A stretch of DNA of 64,000 nt. It comes from Rotaria sordida (lineage: Eukaryota > Rotifera > Eurotatoria > Philodinida > Philodinidae). Positions 50,963 through 61,295 of this stretch are shown here, one piece after another. The stretch is taken from the NCBI GenBank assembly GCA_905250125.1, contig CAJNOL010000876.1, positions 1-64,000 on the forward strand, read 5' to 3'. The notes under the pieces are model-generated. The model saw only the letters and a list, made by a program, of their open reading frames with translations, had not been told where the DNA came from and did no database searches. Made by a program: the position numbers and the translations under genes. Position 1 is the stretch's first letter. Every line of letters begins with the position of its first letter.

Positions 50963-51062
50963 NNNNNNNNNNNNNNNNNNNNNNNNNNNNNNNNNNNNNN
51001 NNNNNNNNNNNNNNNNNNNNNNNNNNNNNNNNNNNNNNNNNNNNNNNNNNNNNNNNNNNNNN
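50963..51062. other. Assembly gap (100 N)
   Basis: Exactly 100 N, a placeholder gap of unknown true size. The flank ...TTTAAGGCCCACC ends abruptly. Confidence 0.99.
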
Positions 51063-51927
51063 AGATGATGAATTTTACAATTTCACTTTGTATAATACAA
51101 TCTTTTCAAAGAATTTCGAATGTAGTGCTAGAAGCAACGTTCATATTTCACTGTATGAAGAGGTTATTAATTGTCTACACATTTGAACATGTATATTCAT
51201 TTTTAAACAAGTATTAAAATAGTTTGTAAGATACATATTCAGTGTTCTGATAATTACGACATAGTTGAAACGTACTTCCTTTGTAAATGGAAATGTCGAA
51301 CAAATAGATACTTGCTTAGTTCAACAATGTTTTTTGTCTATATTTTTTGTACTTCACTATGATTTATTCATATCTGGTGATATTTTTCATCTTTTGATTT
51401 ATGTATTTTTGATTACGTATATGACAACTTTTTGTTCTTCTCATTTAATTATCATTGCTTTATTGATTATAATTAGCAAACATATTTTGCAACAAGTACA
51501 ACATATGTGTGAAAACCACCAAATAAATAATTGTACGTTTAAATCAAAATGAAAGTTTTTGAACATATAAACAATGTACCATGAGATGGTAGGTTTCAAA
51601 TTCCCAACGGAATAATTATCAACTATTTTTTCTATGAAAATATTGACAAAAAAAAAACATTGTTAGTCTTTGATATATATATATGCAAAAACATAAATAA
51701 TTTTATGTACCATGCATTAGATATAATGATATAATACAATGTTTGATTCAATGAGTTTTTCATAGACAGGTATTTCTTATTGCTCTATTCGTCAAGATTG
51801 TTGTCTAATATGAAAGTGACTCTGTGGTATATGGCACCATTTCAATCATTCTAGATCGTTTTGTATTCGTTTTCTTTTGTATTTTTAATGCGGTGCGAAA
51901 CACAGCATTCATATGAGAAGAAATGAT
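51063..51927. other. Gene-free AT-rich stretch after the gap
   Basis: An open frame at 51265-51552 (plus, 95 residues, with several hydrophobic runs) is possible but has no splice context or family. Nothing else recognised. Confidence 0.4.
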
Positions 51928-51935
51928 GTATGAAA

Positions 51936-53835
51936 CAGAGATGTGCGGTCCACGGGGTTCACCCCGCGGGCCCCGCGGGGCCACGTGGCGACGGGCGGGC
52001 GGGGAAGAAAAATTTAATTAAACGCGGGATTAACGGGGCACGGGTATTTTCCGGCACACGGGCGGGCGGGGCGGGGAATAATTTTTTTAAATGACACGGG
52101 TCTCGGGCGGAGCGGGTATGAAATACACGGGTTCGGGCGGGTAAACATTTTTTTTCGGGTGTGATGAAAGATCGTCAAAACTTATCACGGGATGTCCTTA
52201 GTATAGGTATGTAGTACAAAGTACATATTGATTAATTCATTACTTTCATCCTATTATGTACAAGATTGTCTACCATTTGTTTGTTTCTTTCTTTATCGTC
52301 TGTCATACGCAACTTCTACAATCAATTTCTATTAAGTGAATAACTGGACTAAAACTTATTTTATATTTAGAATTATCGTTTGAATTTTTTTGTGAATTAC
52401 TACTTAGGTCTGACCAAAAGTTCTGACAACATTATATAAAAATATAAAGATAAGGAGGTATCTTTAATTTTATTTTATCAAATTTTGAGGACAGTTGCCA
52501 TGATTATTTATACCAAGTTTGATCCTTTCCAACGATTAGTTAAAAGTTTTTTGAAGTTTTTTCGAAAAAAGTTTTAGGTATCATGGATACTGCATGAGCT
52601 AATCATATTTTATTTATTGTGAAAAGTTAGCAAAATCTTGTTCGATCATATCAGTTGCATTTTAGTACTGCTAGTGATGAGATATAGATTTATTTTAGAT
52701 AGGTTAGTCATAAGTTATCCGATGCTGGCTGGCTTATTGAAGATGAATCGTCAAAGACTATTGTTCATGAATAAAGATTTTAGAAAATGCTTTGTTTGGT
52801 ATATCTTTTAAATCAAATATTCCTGAATGTAGATAAAGGTAAGACTGTAAGTCACAAGTATTATACTGAAAACTCTCCAAAACATTTTATTAATGAAATA
52901 TGGAAACAAACAGAGACATCAGGTTCAAAATATACAAAATTGATTGACGGTCATCGTTGACTTCATACTCATCTAATGTTATTAATTGCATCACAGAAGA
53001 AGGCATCAATATAATATCATATCTGTCATATTCGCCAGCCCTGATACTATGTAACTTTTCGCTAACTAATTCTATTAAATGTAGTTTAACTGATTAAATA
53101 AATGAAACATGATAAGCCCATGCGATATCTAAAAATTTTTTCGAAAAAAAACTTTTAACAAATTGTTGCAAAGGATCGAACTTGGTATAAATAATCATGG
53201 CAACTGTCCTCAATATTTGATAAAATAAAATTAAAGATGCCTACTTATCTTTATATTTTTATATAATGTTGCCAGAACTTTTGGTCAGATCTAAGTATGA
53301 TCGAATTACATGATTTATCTCCTGATGAATCACTTGATAGGACAGCTTCGTCGAATACTGATCGTTCATCTACAATTATTTCTTCATCTTTCAGTAATTG
53401 CTCATCGAGTAATATTAAATGTAATTCGTCAAATATAAAAATGTTTTTAAAAGAACAACCAGAAAAATACGTGCTTGTCACAATCACAAAGTGAATCATT
53501 CAAAACCATCTCATATAGACTTGAGTTTTGCTTTTGTGAAAAATGATTATTCATAAAAGGAATGCATCGTTAAAAATAAAGTATTTGGTAAATAAAAAAT
53601 TTCTTCGGGTTACACGGGGACGGGTCGGGGCCCGTCACAAAAATGGCGGGTCGGGCGGGCCGGTTCAAGAAGCTGCCTGTGCGGGGTACGAGCGGAGCGG
53701 GTATAGATTTGCCGGGGCACAGGCGGGGCGGGGATTCTCAAAAAGAATATCCACGGGGTTCGGACGGGACGGGTTTGTGAATTTTACGGGGCGGGCCCCG
53801 CGGGGCATGGAAAATCAATGCCCCGCACGTCTCTG
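51936..53835. mobile_element. 1.9-kb hAT-type element with GC-rich CGGGGCGGG ends
   Basis: The ends are CAGAGATGTGCGG and the complement of CCGCACGTCTCTG. A perfect 8-bp target duplication GTATGAAA flanks it (51928-51935, 53836-53843). About 230 bp at each end are packed with degenerate GGGGCGGGC/CGGGTCGGG units; GCGGGCCCCGCGGGGC occurs near both tips. The AT-rich middle holds a possible coding piece (53297-53494, MIELHDLSPDESLDRTASS) and a nested TA-type element at 52403-53295. No intact transposase. The termini resemble the 81-bp element at 22397. Confidence 0.9.
52403..53295. mobile_element. 893-bp Tc1/mariner-type element nested in the hAT-type element
   Basis: Inverted ends CTTAGGTCTGACCAAAAGTT and the complement of CTTTTGGTCAGATCTAAG extend inward for about 170 bp at high identity (shared ACATTATATAAAAATATAAA, TGAGGACAGTTGCCATGATT). 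TA flanks both sides (52401-52402, 53296-53297). The 500-bp interior has only broken coding-like stretches. Confidence 0.88.
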
Positions 53836-53843
53836 GTATGAAA

Positions 53844-54473
53844 TAAGAAATACATGAACTATTGTTGATGAAACTTTGTTTTTTTAGAATGAGTGGATAC
53901 ATTATCATCATCACCAAATATCATACAAGAAGATATTGGAACAAATAACAAGGGATAATCTCAAATAATGGGTACTATGGAACCAAAATCATTAACAAGA
54001 TGAAACATTTGTGGCATGGTAAGATTGAGTAATAAAAAAGCACAAAGAAGTACAATGATTTTAATAAAACTGGATCAGATTTATGGATAAATAAATAAGA
54101 ATATACTAAATTGCCTTTTCTTGTCCCATTCTCAAAAAATTTTCCCAAAACTCTTGATCGTTTAATGTCTACAAAGCGTATATGAATGATTCAGAGTTGC
54201 TGTTACTTCAGCGATCAATAGTAATATCCAGAACGGCGAATATTCTCTTCAAAGGTAGCTTTGTAACAATTTTTTGTCAGACTGAACTTGAGATCATATA
54301 TTTATTTTTTCTTTTTATAACAGATCTCATAGTTTTTTCAAATACAGACGAATAAAATAGCACACCTAAAGAGTTTAAACTATGAATAGGAAAAGAATGT
54401 CCAAATGAAGGAATGATGAAATCGCTATCGAATTAAACTTGTGTTTAACATATTCAAGTAATTTATATTCTTA
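53844..54473. other. Gene-free AT-rich stretch
   Basis: Nothing recognisable between the hAT-type element and the next palindrome. Confidence 0.45.
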
Positions 54474-54479
54474 TGAGTA

Positions 54480-54742
54480 GGATCAAAACGGGAAATCGAC
54501 AATAGGAATTTCAAACGCGGAATTTCGGCAATACTACCGAATTTAGAAAACTGCCTAAACCTTGTCGAGAGTACGACCATGCAAAATTTCATGGGATATT
54601 TCATTGTCTCAATTCTGAACAATAAATTACTGCATGAAATTTTTTATCGTCGTACTTCAGAAAAGGTCTAAGTAGTTTTAAAAATTAAGTAGAGTTGTCG
54701 AAATTCTGTTTCGAAATTCCTATTGTCGATTTTCCAGAGAAC
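54480..54742. repeat. About 260-bp palindromic MITE
   Basis: GGAAATCGACAATAGGAATT...AGTACGAC at the left is inverted at the right (GTCGTACTTCAG...AATTCCTATTGTCGATTTTCC). The arms are about 110 bp with a spacer of about 40 bp. Confidence 0.8.
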
Positions 54743-54873
54743 CATGAATGGAACTAAATATAACAGAGAACTTTTTTTCAGTATCGCAAATCAAATATCT
54801 AGTGCACAGATCATGACTTCGTATATTGAATGAAGAAATATTGTTAAAATTAAATTCTTATTGAATTTTTATG

Positions 54874-55097
54874 TAGTGATGTTTCATCAACAATGTCGAC
54901 TTTATCAGACTATTTTCGAACTAAACATATATTTTCTCTATTCTGTTGATAGTGAAACGAACAAAATCGTGACAACAAATAGAGTTCTCTTTTTTGAATT
55001 TCTTTTCGTTTTTTTTTTTCACTATCAATAGAATAAAGAAATATGTCCGTATTTTTTTTTATCTAATAAAGTTTACATTGGTAATAAGACATCACTA
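54874..55097. repeat. 224-bp palindromic MITE
   Basis: TAGTGATGTTTCATCAACAA at the left pairs with the complement of TTGGTAATAAGACATCACTA at the right; inside, TCTATTCTGTTGATAGTGAA pairs with TTCACTATCAATAGAATAAA. Nearly the whole piece is symmetric. Confidence 0.8.
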
Positions 55098-55249
55098 AAC
55101 AAAAATTGAATAATAGGAGGAGAAAAATTTCATAAAACTTAATTTTAACATATTTGTACATCTTTCATTATAAATATAAATAAACAGCAAAATCTACTGC
55201 TTAACTCTTGATAGAAAACAAAACGACCGGAATCAGCTCAAAAAATATT

Positions 55250-55475
55250 ATTCCTGGTCCTGTTGGATAGAACGCATTGGATTCAAAAATTTCTGGACCT
55301 GGACCCAACCGACGAAAAATTTTTAAATCTGGATTCTATTGATTAATCTTTTATAGGTTTCAACTCGCATCCTACTCTTAATAGAATTTTCTGATTCGAA
55401 TTTGATAGTCATACCGAAGGCACGGTTGGAATTCAGACAAAAACTCATCAAATCCAGGCATTTCCGGACTCAATA
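55250..55475. repeat. GGACCTGGATTC-motif block related to 33752-33997
   Basis: TTGGATTCAAAAATTTCTGG, CCTGGACCCAACCGACG and AAATCCAGGCATTTCCGGAC share the GGATCC-AAAATTTTC-GGA pattern with 33752-33997. Likely a decayed copy of the same miniature family. Ends not found. Confidence 0.5.
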
Positions 55476-55711
55476 AATTTCACCTCTGCAACCACTGTGT
55501 AGATTTCTATAAATAAGTTGCAGTATAATTCTGGCTAAAATCAAAGAATCGTAGTTCGTCGAATTTGCCGTTTAAAACGCAGTAGAACGTAATAGAAGAA
55601 TGTTTTCGAGCTATACGGTAAAGTTCCTCTAGAATGAATATATTAAATATATTATTTAATTTACCATATTTCAGTAAAAGTGAATACAACTTACCAAATT
55701 TTTCAGCTTAG

Positions 55712-56540
55712 GTAATCGATCTCAATCTGAGGATGGTTTTTGCTCATCAACTCTTTCTCTTAATACTGTTACTGAAAATACAACATCATCATCATCATTA
55801 TTATTATGACTCATTCTTATTTATCATCATATATAACACTTACATTAAGTTCAATAAACTAACTTCAAAAAAGTACAATAACAATAATATCAATAACATC
55901 ACTACCAATACTTATTCTCGCTCTATCCTGTTCGACTTTATCATTATCTATAATCCTCAAACATGTCATGTTCTATTAAATAATCATTGTAAAAACATAA
56001 TTATATCACGTTCAATTCGTAATCTTATTCATCCAATTACAATAATCTAACAATCGAAAACAACAACATTACGTCAAATGAAAATCTCTTGTGTGTCTCG
56101 ATGTCTATCTAATTTACTAATAACTAATAATGAATTATTAACATCATCAAATACTTTATCATTAATAGAAAATAATCAGAACAAAAGAGAATGATGAAAC
56201 AAAACATAATCTTCTTTATCGTTACGCCAATTAGATAATACAACAAATGATTTTATACTCAAATCGACACAAGATTGTTTTTATTGAACAGTTAAACTTG
56301 GTTTAAAACCTTTACTTTTACAAGATATATGAGTATTATGACCAAATAAACTTATTAAATATTCATCAAGTGCATGTTCAATTGAAAGTGTTAGATTCAT
56401 TAGAAATAACAAATAAATTACAAACATGTACATTAAACGATGATAATATTAATTATAAAGAAATTCAAGTTCGATAAAGTATATCAATACCAGATTGTAA
56501 ACAAATAAAACAAAACATCAAATTTTATTATCTTTATAGA
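55712..56540 (+). pseudogene. Decayed multi-hundred-codon gene, unrecognised
   Basis: After an acceptor-like TTTTTCAGCTTAG the reading GNRSQSEDGFCSSTLSLNTV begins, and host-like coding continues in changing frames: TLRQMKISCVSRCLSNLLIT, SLSLRQLDNTTNDFILKSTQ, VKLGLKPLLLQDI and VLDSLEITNKLQTCTLNDDN. Several stops and frame changes separate them. The stretch was clearly once an exon of several hundred codons. I do not recognise the family. Confidence 0.5.
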
Positions 56541-57406
56541 TAGACAATTATTTGTTTTATAAATTTATCTAATACAGTGTTAGCCAAATTAAGATTAATA
56601 AGACTGATCATAATTTTTATCGACTCGAAGACAATATCTTCTATGAAATCATATCATGTTCTTTCATCTATTTTTCTTTTAGAATTCTATCTAAAAGTCA
56701 ATACAGTTTCCATTTATATCTTGTATTGTTCCACTATAAAAATAATATATTTCAATCATATTTACATATGTATATATTCAATCGAACATTGTCGATTGGT
56801 CTAATATGGATATAGCTAATTGAGAAATCTTTCTTGCTCTTGATAAAAGTCAAAACAACAAGTCATTGAGTGATTTTATTTGGATCTATGCTAGATCATG
56901 TATTATAAGATTTATATCTCTCATTTATATGTGTACATCGAATATCAATTGTTGTTTATTGTTAATTCATGTCGACGATTAGAAAATGTTTATTGTAATA
57001 TGTTAGAGAGAATGTGAAAGAAAAGAAAATTAACACTTAAATTTCGATAAGCTGACGAGAATAAATCGATTCAATTATTTTTTTGAAAAAAACAAAATTT
57101 TTCGATGGATGGCACTCGAAATATAGCTAATTACATATATTTTTCAGACATAATTCTGTTTTATTCAAAATCAATTTTGGATTCACATGTAAAAAAAGCA
57201 GAAAATTTATAAAATTTCTTCAATCAGAGTGCTATGTTGGTATTGGTCGATTTGTGTATATAATCACCAGATTCTATACCTTCAGTCCGAATTAGAGTTT
57301 TACAAGATTATTTTTTCCATCTTCTTTTTCTACACACGAAGCTTTTCTTCGATCCGACCATACTGTATTCTTTGTTTATTTTAATAGGTGTTTTCATGTG
57401 CAATGA
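56541..57406. other. Gene-free AT-rich stretch
   Basis: No recognised gene. The short ATCACCAGATTCTAT at about 57262 matches the core of the minisatellite at 44864-45400. Confidence 0.45.
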
Positions 57407-57472
57407 ACACGGCACCATTGTTTCACAGTTTAATCCTGTTGGGATTAAACTGACAGCTTTTGTGAAACACGA
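57407..57472. repeat. 66-bp hairpin
   Basis: TTGTTTCACAGTTTAATCC and GGGATTAAACTG...TTGTGAAACA form an inverted pair with a 4-base loop (TGTT), slightly interrupted on the right arm. Possibly a miniature element or a structured RNA; the short size cannot separate these. Confidence 0.6.
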
Positions 57473-57499
57473 TTGAAAACAAGAGTTGAAGTGAATATA

Positions 57500-59233
57500 A
57501 AGTATGTCCCAAAAGCCCCTTCCTAAAAGTTTTTTTTAAATATCTTTGCTATTTTATTTAACTTTATCAACTTCTTTTTTAGATAACAAGTGGAGACACC
57601 GAGATTTTTTCAACCGAATGAGTTTCAAAAATATTGCTCAAAGGTACCACCTTTCATCGAAATACAAAACATTAATCTTTTCTCTATTTCCAAAAAAATA
57701 TTGTGTAAAATTTCTTTTTTAATCGCTTCGATTTCTTCAATTATTTTAATCTTTAAATCGTTCAGATCTTTAATTTTTGTTTTATAAACATTTGTTTTGA
57801 TGTGTCCCCATAGAAAAAAATCTAATGGTGTTAAGTCAGGAGACCGTGGTGCCCATGAGATGGGGCGACCTCTCCCAATCTATCGATCATCGAATTTGTG
57901 GTTGAACTAAGACCGAATTGCTTTCGAGAAATAAGCTGTCGCTCCATCTCGTTGGAAAAACACCGTTTTCCTAAACCTTTTATTCTGTAAGATTGGATAA
58001 AAGAAGCTTTGGAGCATATCCAGGTAATTATTTTCGTCGATTGTTGGTTCACCAAAAAAAAACGAATCAACAATTGTCTTGCTTGATATGGCACATCATA
58101 CAATAAGTTTTGGTGAGTTCATCGCAACTTCTACAGTAGCATAAGGATTTTCTGGAGCCTAAATACGACAATTGTGTTTATGAACCAGCCCTGAAACATG
58201 AAATGTTGCCTCATCTGAGAAAAAGATCATACCATCATTGTTGGTATTATCCAAAATCGGGAAAAGAATCTCGGCCATCTCAACGTGTAAATCTTTGTCT
58301 TCATCGTACAACACTTGTGTTAAATGCATTTTATATGGTTTATATACTAAAACATCACGCATTGCACGATGAATCACCGACTTTGACATATTAACTTCTT
58401 GAGAAACACTGCGAACACTATTCATTGAGTTGTTTAACAGAACTTCTTCAATTTCATCTAGTTTTTCGGATGTTATTAAAGATGGTCTTCACGATCGTTC
58501 ACGGTCATGTACCGATCCGATTTCAACAAATTTATCATAAATAGCCTTGGTGGTCTTCTCTATACGAATATTTTGCATATTCTCATATTGAAAATGTTGT
58601 CTCACTAATGATGGAGATTGTAATCTAGTCATCATGACGACAATTTGAATTCGTAAGTATAAACCAACCGGCATTTGATTTTATATGAATACACATGTGC
58701 TAGCTTGGTCTCTCACTATTCAAAAAATAGATACTACTCTCCACACTGACCAGTTTCAATAGAGGGCGTTGTTAATTAAACACATAGAATAAACATTTTG
58801 TTTCTTGAAAGCAATTTGCTCTTGATTGAACGACAAATTCGATGGTCGATAAATTTGGAGAGGTCGCCCCATCTCATGGGCACCACGGTCTCCTGACTTA
58901 ACACCATTAGATTTTTTTCTATGGAGACACATCAAAACAAATGTTTATAAAACAAAAATTAAAGATATGAACGATTTAAAGATTAAAATAATTGAAGAAA
59001 TCGAAGCGATTAAAAAAGAAATTTTACAAAATATTTTTTTGGAAATAGAGAAAAAATTAATGTTTTGTATTTCGATGAAAGGTGGTACCTTTGAGCAATA
59101 TTTTTGAAACTCATTCGGTTGAAAAAAATCTCGGTGTCTCCACCTATTATCTAAAAAAAAGAAGTTGATAAAGTTAAATAAAATAGCAAAGATATTCAAA
59201 AAACTTTTAGGAAGGAACTTTTGGGACACACTG
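57500..59233 (-). mobile_element. Tc1/mariner-type transposon with an inverted duplication of its transposase 3' end
   Basis: TA flanks both ends (57498-57499, 59234-59235). The ends read AAGTATGTCCCAAAAG and the complement CAGTGTGTCCCAAAAG. Left 57500-57925 and right 58808-59233 are inverted copies of about 425 bp, including the last third of the transposase reading. The right arm therefore carries a second, plus-strand copy of the C-terminal coding part (SWAPRSPDLTPLDFFLW...TFEQYF). A normal mariner has terminal repeats of 20-250 bp outside the gene, so this structure looks secondary. Confidence 0.9.
57625..58674 (-). pseudogene. Tc1/mariner transposase, broken
   Basis: The reading starts near MTRLQSPSLVRQHFQYE and shows a helix-turn-helix part (SVSQEVNMSKSVIHRAMRD), the first catalytic Asp in FFSDEATFHVSG, the second in FFQRDGATAYF, and the third in PRSPDLTPLDFFLWG, ending MKGGTFEQYF. 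Lesions: a stop after VHDRERS (near 58489), a TAG in place of the usual Trp after HNCRI (near 58160), and a frame disturbance after the second motif (near 57910). It cannot make an active enzyme as it stands. Confidence 0.88.
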
Positions 59234-59239
59234 TAGAAT

Positions 59240-59447
59240 TGAGTTTACTAATCCATATAGATTCTTTCGCCATAAGATGATCATCATTTAAGTATCCTCC
59301 TTCAAATGATTCTTCTTCCTTTATACTCAGGGTGAGTAAAGATATCTGTTTTCTATTTTCCTTCTTTTCATCTTTACCAGTTCTCTTTTGTGAATTAAGC
59401 AATAGTTTTATTTTCTCAAGTTTATGCATCTTTAGAGTTTTTGACAA
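59240..59447 (-). pseudogene. Coding-like fragment cut by the mariner insertion
   Basis: Minus-strand reading MHKLEKIKLLLNSQKRTGKD...LLTLSIKEEESFEGGYLNDD and then HLMAKESIWISKLNS has host-like composition and runs into the transposon end at 59233. About 24 bp of it (CCTTTATACTCAGGGTGAGT on the plus strand) recur almost unchanged at 59576-59595 next to the methyltransferase-like gene. Possibly the tail of a former gene copy. Confidence 0.35.
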
Positions 59448-59611
59448 AATGTTAAAAACACAGTCTCCAAAAATAAGAAATAAACAAACAAATCAATAGT
59501 TTCTGATTTAAAAAAACCGTTGTAAAAGCATTGAAAACTAGTGAAGCATCGGAGTTATTATGATGATTTTTGTTCCTTTATACTCAGGATGAGTAATTTG
59601 AAAACATACAA

Positions 59612-60499
59612 TTAATCTATTAAATTCTTCAATACTCTCAATGATTTTATTTGAGTATCAGTTGTAATATTTCCAAGAACATTATTTAAGGATGTCATTA
59701 ATGTAATGCCATTACCAGTTTCTTTGGTACATTGAAGCTTTACTACAATATATCTTCCGTTATCTCCTTCGTGGTAAATATCAATGTCATAGCCAATGAA
59801 AATACCATGGATTACTTCTTTCAACAGACCATCGTTAAAATAATGACTAACAAAATGTTTGTCTGTTGTATAGACACATTGTGCATATAAGCGTTTACTT
59901 TGGTCTACATTATTATGAATTTGATTAATAATATTATCACTCAAATTAGTGATATCGAATGTAATGGTTTCACCATGTTCTAGGATTAAGTTGTCTTCGT
60001 CATTATTCAAATAGACGGGATAAACATTAAACTTTGTACCAATTATATTTGCATTCTTTTGATATAGATGTAAGGCATTCTTCAAATATCCTAAATTGTA
60101 AACGCCAATAATTCCCAAACGTACTTTTGTTTCCTTTACTATTTCTGTTTTAATTTCATCTATTTTACCCAAAAAATAAATGACTTCATTACCTATTTTA
60201 TCAACCCAACCATGATTGACTAAATTAGCTTTAGCTTGATCGAACAATGTGTCCGAAATATCATTGACGACTACTCTAGAGGGTAATACACGACCTTGCT
60301 TTTCAATATGATCTAAAATTGATATTGGCTCTCTTAATCCATCAGCAACTCCCATGGAGATTACATCTTTGATTTGTTCATCTTGATTTGAATCAACACA
60401 TTTATATACTTGTGACAGTTCAAAATCAGCTTCCGTATATGTCATTGCATTGCCTGAATAGTCCAAGATAGTATTCCAAAATTCTTTAGTATCTTCCAT
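59612..60499 (-). CDS. Methyltransferase-like protein, intronless
   Basis: One open frame of 295 residues, MEDTKEFWNTILDYSGNAMT to RVLKNLID, TAA, without introns although neighbouring genes are intron-rich. DVISMGVADGLREPISIL at about residues 45-62 resembles motif I (SAM-binding glycine loop) of class I methyltransferases, and RVVVNDISDTLFDQAKANLV fits the following strand with its acidic residue. The C-terminal third (NDGLLKEVIHGIFIGYDIDI, HEGDNGRYIVVKLQCTKE) is not typical and may be substrate-specific. No signal peptide or membrane segment. Origin by gene transfer is possible but untested. Substrate unknown. Confidence 0.65.
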   Translation of the reverse strand: MEDTKEFWNTILDYSGNAMTYTEADFELSQVYKCVDSNQDEQIKDVISMGVADGLREPISILDHIEKQGRVLPSRVVVNDISDTLFDQAKANLVNHGWVDKIGNEVIYFLGKIDEIKTEIVKETKVRLGIIGVYNLGYLKNALHLYQKNANIIGTKFNVYPVYLNNDEDNLILEHGETITFDITNLSDNIINQIHNNVDQSKRLYAQCVYTTDKHFVSHYFNDGLLKEVIHGIFIGYDIDIYHEGDNGRYIVVKLQCTKETGNGITLMTSLNNVLGNITTDTQIKSLRVLKNLID

Positions 60500-60838
60500 A
60501 TTACAATGCTATAGTAATTATTATTTTTGTTTGTTTGATTTTTCTAAAAATTTTAAAGAATTTCGAATACATATATAAACTATGAAGAAAACAATTAATT
60601 AGAATCTTGAAAAAGTCTTTTAAATAAACCTTATTTTCTTGTTCCTCAATAATTTAGAAGCCAATTTATACAAATAGAAAATCGATTAAAAAGCCATCGA
60701 AACTACAAAAAATCTTTATAAATGATGAAAACTCCTTGAAACCCTCAAAACCAAAGGGGATCCTAAAAATCCATTGAGACTTGAAAGGCCGACCTCATTA
60801 TCGTATTGGTATTGTGGCATGTCTAAAGGGTACCCTTC
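60500..60838. other. Upstream region of the methyltransferase-like gene
   Basis: AT-rich with no visible promoter motif. It runs into the telomere-like block. Confidence 0.4.
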
Positions 60839-60932
60839 ACAAGCTCTTATACCCTATTTGGTGTGTGGGTGTGGGTGTAGGTTAAGAGAAGAACTAAACC
60901 GATACCCACACCCTCACCCAAAGAGCTTGCTC
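60839..60932. repeat. Inverted TGTGGG-like array 1 (telomere-like)
   Basis: GGTGTGTGGGTGTGGGTGTA is followed by a short spacer (GGTTAAGAGAAGAACTAAAC) and then CGATACCCACACCCTCACCC. Outer borders CAAGCTCTT / AAGAGCTTG are inverted. G-strand units come first and C-strand units second, the order of a telomere end-to-end fusion, though the outer inverted borders suggest a mobile foldback. Confidence 0.75.
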
Positions 60933-61295
60933 TCGATCAAAATCTACTTCGAATCTTTTTTTTGCTATATGAAGTTAGAGATCACAAGTACCTACTTGTG
61001 GAATAATATTGAAATACGCGAAGTTCGTTTTGCACAATTTCTAGTTAATATTTTACTGCATTTATACTGATGAAGATTACTACGGTCTTTCCCAGCATAC
61101 AATCCTATTAGTATATTTTTATCAAGTAGGTATTTTCTTTTGTTTAAAGTCAAATCCCATGAATCATACTTCATAGTCTTACTTCCTACGCGTCATACGT
61201 TGCTTCTGTGAAAAAAGTTTACATTTATATTTAGACACGATGGAAAATTAGATTTCAATACTTTAATTTGCCTACGAATCAACAACATGGGGTGC

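Noticed and set aside
50921-51217. Open frame running through the N block
   Set aside because: It spans an assembly gap and has no support on either side.
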